Positions 8,195-15,287 of a DNA stretch of 48,096 nt are shown piece after piece (position 1 is the stretch's first letter; every line of letters begins with the position of its first letter). The notes under the pieces are model-generated. The model had not been told where the DNA came from and made no database searches. It saw only the letters and a program-made list of their open reading frames with translations. Source of the stretch: Gordonia hirsuta DSM 44140 = NBRC 16056 (GTDB lineage Bacteria > Actinomycetota > Actinomycetes > Mycobacteriales > Mycobacteriaceae); contig NZ_BANT01000020.1 in NCBI RefSeq assembly GCF_000333015.1, positions 1 through 48,096 of the forward strand. Direction: 5' to 3'. A program made the translations under genes and the position numbers.

Positions 8195-10180
8195 TCAGCG
8201 GCCGGTGCGGCTGCGCAGATAGTCCCCGACCACCGCTGCCCCCAGACCGTCGGCGTCCGGGGCCACCACCCGGCCGCCGATGCGGCGGGCGATCTGGTCG
8301 ATGAACCGGGCCAGCCCGACATCGTCGCCCAGCCGGAAGAAGGTGACCTGCGTTCCCATCCGGGACAGGTGTTCCAGTTCGCGCACCGTCAGCCCGATGG
8401 TCTGCGGGTGCGGCGGGTAGAAGAAGAAGGCTTCGCCGCTGGCGTCCAGGTGCGCGGTCGGTTCGCCGTCGGTCACCACCAGCAGCACTGGCTGCGCGTT
8501 CGGGAAGCGTCGCAGATGCCGCTGGGCCAGCAGCAGCGCGTGGTGCAGGTTGGTTCCCTGTTCCATCCGCGGCTCCAGTCCGGTCAGCGTCGCCACATCG
8601 GTGTCGCGGGCATGCCGGCCGAACTCGATCAGGTGCAGTTCATCGGAGCGGAAGCGGGTGGAGATCAGGTGGTTCAGGGCCAGCGCCGTCCGCTTCATGG
8701 GCGTCCAGCGACCTTCCATCACCATCGAGAACGAGGTGTCCACCAGCAGCACCACCGCCGCCTGCGGCCGGGCCTCGGTATCGGAGACCTCGACGTCGTC
8801 CATCTCGATCCGCACCCCGTGCGAGGTCATCGTCGCCACCGAGCCGGGACCGCCGGCGGCCGCGGTGCGCAGGACCGCATTGGTGACCGTGCGCGTGACA
8901 TCCCACGGTTCGGTGTCGCCGTAGGCCCATTCGCGCGTGGCACCGGTCGGCTCGCCCAGACGGCCTGCGGTATCGGCACGACGCTCCCCGGTCCGCGGCG
9001 ACAGCTGCTGAGCGATATCGCGCAGGATCGAATGCCCCAGCTGACGCATCGCCTTCGGGGTCAGCTCCAGCCGGCCGTCGGCGGACCGGTGGACCAGGCC
9101 CTGTTCGCGCAGCGCCCGATCGAGTTCGGCGAGGGTGCGCGCATCGGCGGCCGCCTCCTCGCCCAGCTGACGAGCCAGCGCGTCCAGATCGATGTCTTCC
9201 AACTGCGCCCCGGCGTAGCCCTGTGACAACTGTTCGGCCAGTTCCTCGAGTTCCCCCAGATCGGCCAGCGCCGCAGCACCCTCGCCCAGCCCCATTGGCT
9301 GATCACCGGAGAAGCGCTGCGCCCCGTCCCAATCCAGATCGGGCCGGGCGTGGCGCAGGGCCGCATCGAGTTGATCGATCTGGTTCATCAGCGCCGGTGA
9401 TCCGAAGGCCTGCGCCGACAGCTCCGCCAGTTCGGCCTGCTGCTGGGGAGTCAGCGAGTTGAAGAACTGCTGGGCCGCTGCCGACCGGCGCGCCAGCGAG
9501 TCGATCAGCTCGTCGGTGTTCTCCGGATTCTCCGGGAAGTGCTGGCCGTGCTTGTCCATGAAGTCGGCGAACTGCTCGGTGGTGTCTTCCCCGCGATTGT
9601 GCGCGTCCAGCAACTCGTTGAGGTCTGCCAGCATCTGCGAAACCGCCTGCCGGTCCTGCTCATCGGCACCCTCGAGGGCTTGTTTCATTCCGGCGAAACG
9701 CTGATCCAGGGCCTCCCGGCCGAGCAGGTCGGCGATCTCCTGGTACTTCTCCCGCGCGGTCGGACTGCGCCAGGAGTAGTCCGCCAGCTCGCGCACCGCC
9801 TGGGCCGTGGAGGCGGGCAGGTTGCCGATCTGCAGTTCGGCGAAGCGGGCATCGTCGTCCAGATCCCGCGCCAGCTGCTTGCGCTCTTCCAGGACGGCCT
9901 CGTCGAGCAGCTGCCGGATCTGCTCGAAGGTCCCGTCCAGATTGCGTTGCTCGAGGAGTTTGCGGCGCCGGCGGTTGGCGGCCTCGGCCAGCCGGTCCAG
10001 ACCGCGCATCTGCCGGTCGCCGCGGCGCAGGTACTCGCGCAACGCCCGTTCCGGGGAGGCCCCGGCCATCACGTCCTCGCCGATAGCTCCGAGCGCCTCA
10101 CGCAGATCCAGCGGCGGAGCCAGCGGGTCGGGCCCACCGGAGTACCGCTGATAGCGGGTGCGGTGGTGACGGGCGGTCAT
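8195..10180 (-). CDS. VWA-domain protein (MoxR partner)
   Basis: 661-residue protein of the CoxE/VWA type. The C-terminal third carries a von Willebrand A fold with the metal-ion site VDTSFSM around residue 480 and LVVTDGEPTAH downstream. The N-terminal two thirds are helical, highly charged and Gln/Leu/Ala-rich (LAELSAQAF, LDADALARQL-like stretches), probably coiled coil. The start overlaps the stop of the upstream MoxR-like ATPase gene by 4 bp (ATGA), so the two are coupled. MoxR/VWA pairs act as chaperone-like modules that insert cofactors or remodel complexes. The order matches M. tuberculosis Rv0958-Rv0959 as I recall; no target is known from the sequence. Confidence 0.85.
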   Translation of the reverse strand: MTARHHRTRYQRYSGGPDPLAPPLDLREALGAIGEDVMAGASPERALREYLRRGDRQMRGLDRLAEAANRRRRKLLEQRNLDGTFEQIRQLLDEAVLEERKQLARDLDDDARFAELQIGNLPASTAQAVRELADYSWRSPTAREKYQEIADLLGREALDQRFAGMKQALEGADEQDRQAVSQMLADLNELLDAHNRGEDTTEQFADFMDKHGQHFPENPENTDELIDSLARRSAAAQQFFNSLTPQQQAELAELSAQAFGSPALMNQIDQLDAALRHARPDLDWDGAQRFSGDQPMGLGEGAAALADLGELEELAEQLSQGYAGAQLEDIDLDALARQLGEEAAADARTLAELDRALREQGLVHRSADGRLELTPKAMRQLGHSILRDIAQQLSPRTGERRADTAGRLGEPTGATREWAYGDTEPWDVTRTVTNAVLRTAAAGGPGSVATMTSHGVRIEMDDVEVSDTEARPQAAVVLLVDTSFSMVMEGRWTPMKRTALALNHLISTRFRSDELHLIEFGRHARDTDVATLTGLEPRMEQGTNLHHALLLAQRHLRRFPNAQPVLLVVTDGEPTAHLDASGEAFFFYPPHPQTIGLTVRELEHLSRMGTQVTFFRLGDDVGLARFIDQIARRIGGRVVAPDADGLGAAVVGDYLRSRTGR

Positions 10181-11637
10181 CGTTCAGCGTCGGTCTCGGA
10201 CTGATCGACCCGGTAGACGGTGCGTCCGCGCTCGTCGGGTTCCTTCCCGATGCGCCGGGCCAGGAACAGCCCTTCCAGCGCGAACTCCAGCGCGCTGGCG
10301 CGCTCCTCGTCGGACACGTCGAGCTTGGCGGCCAGGCGGTCGAGCACCTGCAGCACCTCCGGATCGGTGCCCATCGCCGAGATCACCTCGGCGGCGGGGA
10401 TCCGGTCGCCGGTGAGTACCGCCTCACCGCTTTCGAGCTTGTCCACCAGGGGCCGCAGATCCACCCCGCCCAGGTCGGCGCGGACCGCATCGGCGGTCGC
10501 CTTGCGCAGCAGGTATTCCAGAAGTTCCAGTTCGCGGCCGTCCTGGCCGGATTCGAATTCGATCTTGCCGCGCAGTACCTCGATCACCGACTCCAGATCG
10601 ATCGGCCGGGCGATGGCGATCTCTTCCCCGGTGACGGTGGCCCGGTGCAGGGCCGCAGCCGCAACCGTTTCCGCCCCGGCGATGGTGAAACGCGCCGACA
10701 CCCCCGAACGCTGGTCGATCGACGGATGCTCACGCAGGTAGCGGGTGAAGCGGGCCAGGATCTCGATCAGGAACGACGGCACCGTGGCCACCAGATCGGC
10801 TTCCTGCTCCACCACGTCGATCTCGTCGTCGAGTTCCAGCGGGTAATGGGTGCGGATCTCCGCGCCGAATCGGTCCTTGAGCGGGGTGATGATGCGGCCG
10901 CGGTTGGTGTAGTCCTCGGGGTTGGCGCTGGCCATCACCAGCACGTCCAGCGGCAGGCGCAGGTTGTAGCCGCGGACCTGGATGTCGCGTTCCTCCATCA
11001 CGTTGAGCATGGCGACCTGGATGCGTTCGGACAGGTCCGGCAGCTCGTTGATGACGATGAGTCCGCGATGGGCCCGCGGGATGAGCCCGAAGTGGATGGT
11101 CTCCGGATCCCCGAGACTGCGTCCGGCCGCCACCTTCATCGGATCGATATCGCCGACCAGGTCGGCCACCGAGGTGTCCGGGGTGGCGAGCTTCTCACTG
11201 TAGCGCTGGCTGCGGTGCAGCCATGCGATCGGCAACTCGTCGCCGAGGTCGGCGGCCCGGCGCACACTGCCCGGCAGGATCGGGCTGTAGGGGTGCTCGT
11301 CGAGTTCGGATCCGGCGATCACCGGCGTCCACTCGTCGAGCAGGTTCACCAGCGTGCGCAGCAGCCGGGTCTTGCCCTGCCCGCGTTCACCGAGGAGCAC
11401 GACGTCGTGCCCGGCGATCAGGGCCCGTTCCAGCTGCGGAACCACCGTCGATTCGAAGCCGACGATCCCCTCCCACGGATCAGTGCCCTCGCGCAGCGCG
11501 GTCAGCAGATTGTGCCGGATCTCGTCGCGCACATCACGCTGGACGTGACCGTCGGCACGCAGTTCACCGACCGTCGCAGCGGTCGGTGCGGAGCTCTCGG
11601 GGTTTGCAGACTTCTCGGAGACGTTTTCGGCAGCCAC
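10177..11637 (-). CDS. MoxR/magnesium-chelatase-like AAA+ ATPase
   Basis: About 486-residue AAA+ ATPase. Walker A is GERGQGKT (about 86-93 counted from the GTG at 11646), Walker B is GLIVINELPDL, and sensor sequence MASANPEDYTNRGRIITPLKDRF follows, all typical of the BchI/MoxR branch. I start it at the GTG at 11635-11637 because TAGCGT at 11645-11650 fits a -10 box seven bases upstream of it; the GTG at 11644-11646 would lie inside that promoter. The N-terminal 25 residues are variable. It is coupled to the VWA protein gene through a 4-bp overlap. Older annotations call this family magnesium chelatase, but there is no chlorophyll pathway here, so a MoxR-type chaperone role is more likely. Confidence 0.85.
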   Translation of the reverse strand: MAAENVSEKSANPESSAPTAATVGELRADGHVQRDVRDEIRHNLLTALREGTDPWEGIVGFESTVVPQLERALIAGHDVVLLGERGQGKTRLLRTLVNLLDEWTPVIAGSELDEHPYSPILPGSVRRAADLGDELPIAWLHRSQRYSEKLATPDTSVADLVGDIDPMKVAAGRSLGDPETIHFGLIPRAHRGLIVINELPDLSERIQVAMLNVMEERDIQVRGYNLRLPLDVLVMASANPEDYTNRGRIITPLKDRFGAEIRTHYPLELDDEIDVVEQEADLVATVPSFLIEILARFTRYLREHPSIDQRSGVSARFTIAGAETVAAAALHRATVTGEEIAIARPIDLESVIEVLRGKIEFESGQDGRELELLEYLLRKATADAVRADLGGVDLRPLVDKLESGEAVLTGDRIPAAEVISAMGTDPEVLQVLDRLAAKLDVSDEERASALEFALEGLFLARRIGKEPDERGRTVYRVDQSETDAER

Positions 11638-11644
11638 GGATCCC

Positions 11645-11684
11645 ACGCTACCCGCTTGCGGCGGGTCCGGCCGGGGCGTAGCGT
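11645..11684. promoter_or_regulatory. Back-to-back leaderless promoters, both with TAGCGT -10
   Basis: On the plus strand TAGCGT (11679-11684) lies six bases before the ATG at 11691. On the minus strand TAGCGT (complement of 11645-11650) lies seven bases before the GTG at 11637. The two divergent genes are therefore served by mirror promoters within about 50 bp, and neither has a Shine-Dalgarno site. Confidence 0.6.
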
Positions 11685-11690
11685 CAGGAC

Positions 11691-12272
11691 ATGAGCTGGG
11701 ATTCGCTGACCATGTACTCGCAGGGACTGGACTTCTTCACCGGGGTGGTCGAGTCGGTGCCCGACGCCGGCTGGGCGAGCCCCTCCCCGTGCGCGGGCTG
11801 GACCGCGCGTGATGTGCTCGGCCACGTCGGAACCGCCACCGCGATGGGTGCGGCGATCCTGGCCGGCGAGCCGGTCGAGGTCACCCGGATCGAGCCGCCG
11901 GGCGATGCGGTGACCGGTGAACCGGGCCGGTGGTGGGCACAACTGGCGGCCACCGCCCGCACGGCCGCCGCTGCGGTCGACGATCTGGAACGCGTGGTGG
12001 AGAGCCCGATGGGCCCGCGCACCGTGGCCGAGGGCCTGTCCTTCCCGGCGGTCGACCTGTTTCTGCACGGCTGGGACCTGGCGGCCGCCACCGGCACCGC
12101 GGTGGAACTACCGCCGGAGGCGATCGCGTTCACCGTGGAGATGTTCCGGGAGGTCCCCGAGGACGTGGCCCGCGGTCCGGGCGTCTTCGGTCCCCCGCTC
12201 CCGGTGGGCCCGGAGGCCACCGCCACCGCGCGGCTCATCGCCTTCACCGGACGCGATCCCGAACACGGTTGA
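11691..12272 (+). CDS. TIGR03086-family protein (mycothiol-dependent isomerase fold)
   Basis: 193-residue protein with a DinB/maleylpyruvate-isomerase N-terminal fold. It has the SPCAGWTARDVLGHV motif (about 32-46), with His45 as a likely metal ligand, and VDLFLHGWDLAAATG near residue 125, where a second His-Asp pair would complete the site. Family members are thought to use mycothiol or bind metal, but few have been assayed. The ATG is preceded by TAGCGT at six bases and no ribosome-binding site, so the mRNA is probably leaderless. It is divergent from the MoxR-like gene. The 3' side runs into a short gene relic. Confidence 0.72.
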   Translation: MSWDSLTMYSQGLDFFTGVVESVPDAGWASPSPCAGWTARDVLGHVGTATAMGAAILAGEPVEVTRIEPPGDAVTGEPGRWWAQLAATARTAAAAVDDLERVVESPMGPRTVAEGLSFPAVDLFLHGWDLAAATGTAVELPPEAIAFTVEMFREVPEDVARGPGVFGPPLPVGPEATATARLIAFTGRDPEHG

Positions 12273-12287
12273 TACGTCGAACCGTAA

Positions 12288-12427
12288 TTCGCCGAGGCCG
12301 CCCGCCTCGGTCTCGGTGCACAGGACGTCGTCGACCTGATCCACCGCACCGCAGACACCACATCCAGCGCAACCGACCGGGGGCAGCCATGAGGCCACCG
12401 AGCCGGCTGTCCGGGTCCAGAGCCTGA
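12288..12427 (+). pseudogene. Relic of a GntR-like regulator tail and the start of a following gene
   Basis: After an in-frame TAA at 12285-12287, 34 codons remain that end in TGA at 12390-12392. They start FAEAARLGLGAQDVVDL and go on to IHRTAD, which looks like the C-terminal helix of YtrA-type GntR regulators. An ATG at 12389 overlaps the TGA (ATGA) with a GGGGGC box upstream, as at a normal coupled gene junction, but that frame stops after 12 residues (12427). The best reading is a deleted two-gene operon of which only the junction is left. The match is by eye and weak in length. Confidence 0.4.
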
Positions 12428-12459
12428 GTATCCGAGCGACCCGCTGAACACAGCGTCGA

Positions 12460-12891
12460 TCAGGACAGGTCGCCGTCCACGTAGTACCAGCGACCGTCCT
12501 CGCGAGCGAAGCGGCTGAGTTCACGCAGTTCCCCCCGCCCGCGCCGAATGCGGTAGGCGGCGGTGAACTCCACGGTCCCGTCGGTGTCGAAGGGTCCGCC
12601 ACCGGACACGGCGTCGATACGCAGATGCAGCCAGCGTTGCTCCGGGTCCAGGGCCAGTTCCACCGGCCGGGTGTCCGGATGCCAGGTGGCCAGCAGATGC
12701 GTGCGATCGCCCAGTGCGAAGGCCGTGTACCGACTGCGCATCAAGGCCTCAGCCGTGGGCGCGGGCGTCGCCGCACCACTGCTCAGGTAGCGGCCACAGC
12801 ACTGTCCCAGCTGCTCTCCGGTGCCGCACGGGCACCGATCTGCTGCGGTCACCACTCGCCTGCCACCGACCGTCCAGCGTTGCTCCTCCAC
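12460..12891 (-). CDS. YchJ-like SEC-C motif protein (UPF0225)
   Basis: About 143-residue protein. The N-terminal zinc-binding SEC-C-like motif is CPCGTGEQLGQCC, followed by the YchJ core: EALMRSRYTAFALGD, HLLATWHPDTRP, and a C-terminal beta sheet (TVEFTAAYRI, RFAREDGRWYYVDGD). The family is widespread and its function is unknown. I place the start at GTG 12889-12891 since TAGCGT lies seven bases upstream (12899-12904, minus strand), suggesting a leaderless mRNA; the alternative GTGs at 12853-12855 and 12850-12852 would give about 130 residues, nearer to the family's usual N-terminus. It is divergent from the Nudix gene. Confidence 0.8.
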   Translation of the reverse strand: MEEQRWTVGGRRVVTAADRCPCGTGEQLGQCCGRYLSSGAATPAPTAEALMRSRYTAFALGDRTHLLATWHPDTRPVELALDPEQRWLHLRIDAVSGGGPFDTDGTVEFTAAYRIRRGRGELRELSRFAREDGRWYYVDGDLS

Positions 12892-12996
12892 TCCGGTAAC
12901 GCTACCGGGCGCAGACTCACCAGATTCGGCGATCGCCGGTCCAGCGCAGCCGGGCGCGCAGCGGGTGCGATGCGGTGACCGGGAAGCCGGGCGCGT

Positions 12997-13002
12997 TAGC
13001 GT
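12997..13002 (+). promoter_or_regulatory. -10 element TAGCGT of the leaderless Nudix gene
   Basis: TAGCGT is followed by six bases (GGCTGC) and then the ATG at 13009. There is no Shine-Dalgarno sequence. The divergent YchJ-like gene has the same hexamer at 12899-12904 on the other strand. Confidence 0.6.
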
Positions 13003-13008
13003 GGCTGC

Positions 13009-13530
13009 ATGCCCGTTCCCGATTTCGTCCGCACGCTGCGCGAGCGCGTCGGCCACGACCTGCTGTGGCTCAGCGGGGTGACCGCCATCGTCCTGCACCA
13101 GGTCGACGGGGTGGAACTGCTGCTGTTGGGCCGCCGCGCCGACTCCGGCGAATGGGCGGCCGTCTCCGGAATCCTGGAGCCCGGCGAGCAGCCCGCCGTG
13201 GCCGCAGCCCGCGAGGTCTTCGAGGAGACCCGGGTGCGGGTCCAGGTCCAGGCGCTGGCCGCGGTGATCTCCGGCGAGCACCCGGTCCGGTATCCGAACG
13301 GCGACGTCTCCCAATACCTGGACTTGACGTTCCTGTGCACACCCGATCTGTCGGCCGACCCCGATCCGTTCGACTCGGCCCGGGTAGGCGACGACGAGTC
13401 CCTGGAGGTGCGCTGGTTTCCCATCGACGCGCTGCCCGCGCCGCTGGCGACCAGCACGCAGCAGCGGCTGGCCCGGGTGCGCGCCTTCCGTGCGGATCCG
13501 GCCGCCGGCACCCTCTTCGTCCGGCCCTGA
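13009..13530 (+). CDS. Nudix hydrolase
   Basis: 173-residue Nudix protein. The Nudix box runs from Gly54 to about 78: G54-x5-E60-x7-R68-E69-V-F-E72-E73, giving the acidic cluster that binds the catalytic metal. The residue where the consensus has the second Gly is Arg75 (EETRVRV), a departure from the strict pattern. Such enzymes split nucleoside diphosphates linked to another group; the substrate cannot be told. The N-terminus (DFVRTLRERVGHDLLWLSGVTAIVL) and the total length resemble actinobacterial MutT-like proteins that act on NDP derivatives. The ATG has a TAGCGT -10 box six bases before it. The protein is close to its convergent-free neighbour at 13622, which has its own ribosome-binding site. 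Confidence 0.85.
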   Translation: MPVPDFVRTLRERVGHDLLWLSGVTAIVLHQVDGVELLLLGRRADSGEWAAVSGILEPGEQPAVAAAREVFEETRVRVQVQALAAVISGEHPVRYPNGDVSQYLDLTFLCTPDLSADPDPFDSARVGDDESLEVRWFPIDALPAPLATSTQQRLARVRAFRADPAAGTLFVRP

Positions 13531-13621
13531 CCGTCTTTGCGCAACCCGGCACTCGTCGGCAACGCCGCCCGTCCGCGCCTGCGGTGACACGATGGCTCAG
13601 CAGCGATACCGAGGAGCACCG

Positions 13622-14104
13622 ATGACAACGTCCGATCCGATTCTCGCCGAGATCACCACCGCCGTGGAGGCAGGTCGTCTCGGCGATGCCGACCTGACCC
13701 GCGCCGACCTGCAGACCATCTGGGACCGGCTCGACCAGGACGACGCCTTTCACCGCACCGTACTCGCTCACTATCTGGCCGATCTGTACGACGACCCCAC
13801 TGAGGCGCTGGTGTGGGATGAGCGGGCGCTGGCCGCCTCGCCGGGTCTGGTAGACAGCGATCTCGCGGAAATCGCGCCCGGAGTCTCGGCGGAGGGCTTC
13901 CTGCCGTCGCTGCACCTGAACGTCGCCGATCAGCTGCGCCGGTTGGGCCGCTTCGACGAGGCGGCCCAGCAGCTCGAGGCCGCCCGCAGCCACACCCCCG
14001 CCCTCGCCGAGGACATGTACGGCACGGCCATCCGCGAGGCGATCAAGAACCAGGACATCGCCATCGCCGAGCGTGACACCACGGTCCGCGAGCCGCTCCC
14101 GTAG
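13622..14104 (+). CDS. Hypothetical protein with TPR-like helical repeats
   Basis: 160-residue, acidic, all-helical protein with no recognised family name. The ATG (13622-13624) follows a GAGGAG site at good spacing. The pattern AHYLADLYDDPTEALVWDER and later LHLNVADQLRRLGRFDEAAQ with AAQQLEAARSHTPAL looks like two or three tetratricopeptide-type hairpins, so a scaffold or binding role is likely. It follows the Nudix gene by about 90 bp and is closed by a strong hairpin at 14123-14180. No membrane segment or signal peptide is present. Confidence 0.65.
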   Translation: MTTSDPILAEITTAVEAGRLGDADLTRADLQTIWDRLDQDDAFHRTVLAHYLADLYDDPTEALVWDERALAASPGLVDSDLAEIAPGVSAEGFLPSLHLNVADQLRRLGRFDEAAQQLEAARSHTPALAEDMYGTAIREAIKNQDIAIAERDTTVREPLP

Positions 14105-14122
14105 CCCGGGCCGGCGGTTCCC

Positions 14123-14180
14123 GCGCCCTATCTCGGTTCCAGCACCCTTCCGGGAGGGCGCTGGAACCGAGATAGGGCGC
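14123..14180. terminator. Bidirectional terminator, palindromic repeat copy 1
   Basis: The arms 14123-14143 and 14160-14180 are exact complements (21 bp). The 16-base centre contains a smaller CCCT...AGGG pair. It lies between the convergent 13622 gene and the AbiEi-like gene and should stop transcription from both. A closely related palindrome (shared core CGCCCTATCTCGGTTCC) sits at 15211-15267, on the other side of the AbiEi-like gene. Confidence 0.8.
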
Positions 14181-14203
14181 TCGAATGGCCGGACCGGCAC
14201 TCG

Positions 14204-15148
14204 CTACCAGGAATACCCGTGCCTGCGGAGCCGCTCGGCGACCCGGGGCACCAGCCGCTCGTTCCACAGATCGGCGACGACCCACCGGATCACATCGGTC
14301 CCCCGGTCCCGGAACGCCTCCTCGCGCGCCTTCTCGCGCAGGATCGCGTCGAGCTCCGACTCCCCCGGACGACGATGCTTCAGGTACTTCACCTTGCCGT
14401 CGAGTTCACCCACGAGCTTTTCGTCCCAATCGAAATCGCTGTACGCGCGGGTCGGCACACCCCTGATGGTGAGCCGGTACTCGTGCTGCAGATCCGGCAG
14501 CGGAAGCCCTGCCCTGATCATCTGGGCCCGGCTCCACGACTCACCGGGATTCGCCGCCCGTCCGTCGGCCATCGCCAGTGCGTACTTGGCCACGGCGATC
14601 CCGCGGCGCCGTCGTTCCTCGAGCACCTTCTCCAACTGCTCGCGCGTCACATGCGCGTGCAACGCCGCGTCGAACACCGCCAGCGCCTGGGCGAAACTCC
14701 CCTTGGCCGCTGCCGCGGAGGCGACATCGACGGCGGTGCGCACCCGATTGGTCACCTCGACACCGTCGACGACGACCAGCGCTCCGGCGGTCGGTGCCAC
14801 GTGAACGTGCCGCGTCGACCGCCGGCATCCTCGTCCCTGGCCGCTCTTGACCACGTGCACCTGCGTCCGGTCCGGATTGAGCACCGGCAGACGCAGCACC
14901 GCGGCCGCCGATTGATGGCTGAGGACGAACGGCTTCTCGGCACGGGTCACCGCTGCCAGGCATTTGAGCCGGTACAGCTCCTCCGGGAGGTAGCGGTCGG
15001 CCACCCTGTCGGCCGTCACATAGATGCCGCGACCGACCCTGAGCAGCTGTTTGGAGCCGATCAGCTCGGCTAGGTCCTTCTCGCTGTAGCCGGAGTCGAG
15101 CGCCTTACGGCGCCAGGTGAGGCCGTGGCCGTCGATGGGGAGCACCAT
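14204..15148 (-). CDS. AbiEi-type antitoxin-domain protein with nuclease-like C-terminus
   Basis: 314-residue protein. The N-terminal part (about 10-65) is a winged helix of the AbiEi antitoxin kind: GYSEKDLAELIG, then LLRVGRGIYVT. A middle region (VLSHQSAAAVLRLPV, VTNRVRTAVDVA) is shared with many actinobacterial AbiEi-like proteins. The C-terminal part (about 195-310) looks like a Vsr/DUF559 PD-(D/E)xK fold: GESWSRA, then SDFDWDEKLVGELDGKVKY with an Asp and a Glu-x-Asp-Gly-Lys cluster. No AbiEii toxin gene is adjacent, so it is not a standard AbiE pair. It is flanked on both sides by related palindromes. The role is unknown; defence or regulation are guesses. Confidence 0.7.
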   Translation of the reverse strand: MVLPIDGHGLTWRRKALDSGYSEKDLAELIGSKQLLRVGRGIYVTADRVADRYLPEELYRLKCLAAVTRAEKPFVLSHQSAAAVLRLPVLNPDRTQVHVVKSGQGRGCRRSTRHVHVAPTAGALVVVDGVEVTNRVRTAVDVASAAAAKGSFAQALAVFDAALHAHVTREQLEKVLEERRRRGIAVAKYALAMADGRAANPGESWSRAQMIRAGLPLPDLQHEYRLTIRGVPTRAYSDFDWDEKLVGELDGKVKYLKHRRPGESELDAILREKAREEAFRDRGTDVIRWVVADLWNERLVPRVAERLRRHGYSW

Positions 15149-15210
15149 GTGTAGTTAGACGCACACGGTCGGCTCCCGGTTCCCCTCCGCCGAACCAAAG
15201 AGGATTCCCA

Positions 15211-15267
15211 CGCCCTATCTCGGTTCCCGCGCCGTCCGGGGAGGGCGCTGAAACCGAGGTGGGGCGC
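15211..15267. terminator. Palindromic repeat copy 2, terminator after the DUF4185 gene
   Basis: The left arm 15211-15227 pairs with 15250-15266 with three mismatches, some of which become G-U pairs in RNA. The core CGCCCTATCTCGGTTCC is identical to that of the copy at 14123-14180, and the centre TCCGGG-GAGGGCGCTG is also alike. It lies 21 bases after the stop of the DUF4185 gene on the minus strand. Confidence 0.65.
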
Positions 15268-15287
15268 TTGACGGTCCGGGAGGGCGG

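Noticed and set aside
7658..9226. A 522-codon plus-strand frame
   Set aside because: It is antisense to the DUF1707 and VWA genes and has no recognisable features.
10177..11637. Magnesium chelatase for tetrapyrrole synthesis
   Set aside because: The ATPase has the BchI-like fold, but its partner is a CoxE-type VWA protein and no chelatase H subunit or chlorophyll gene is near. A MoxR-type chaperone is more likely.
14204..15148. Complete type IV AbiE toxin-antitoxin system
   Set aside because: Only an AbiEi-like protein is present. No nucleotidyltransferase-type AbiEii gene lies within several kilobases on either side.
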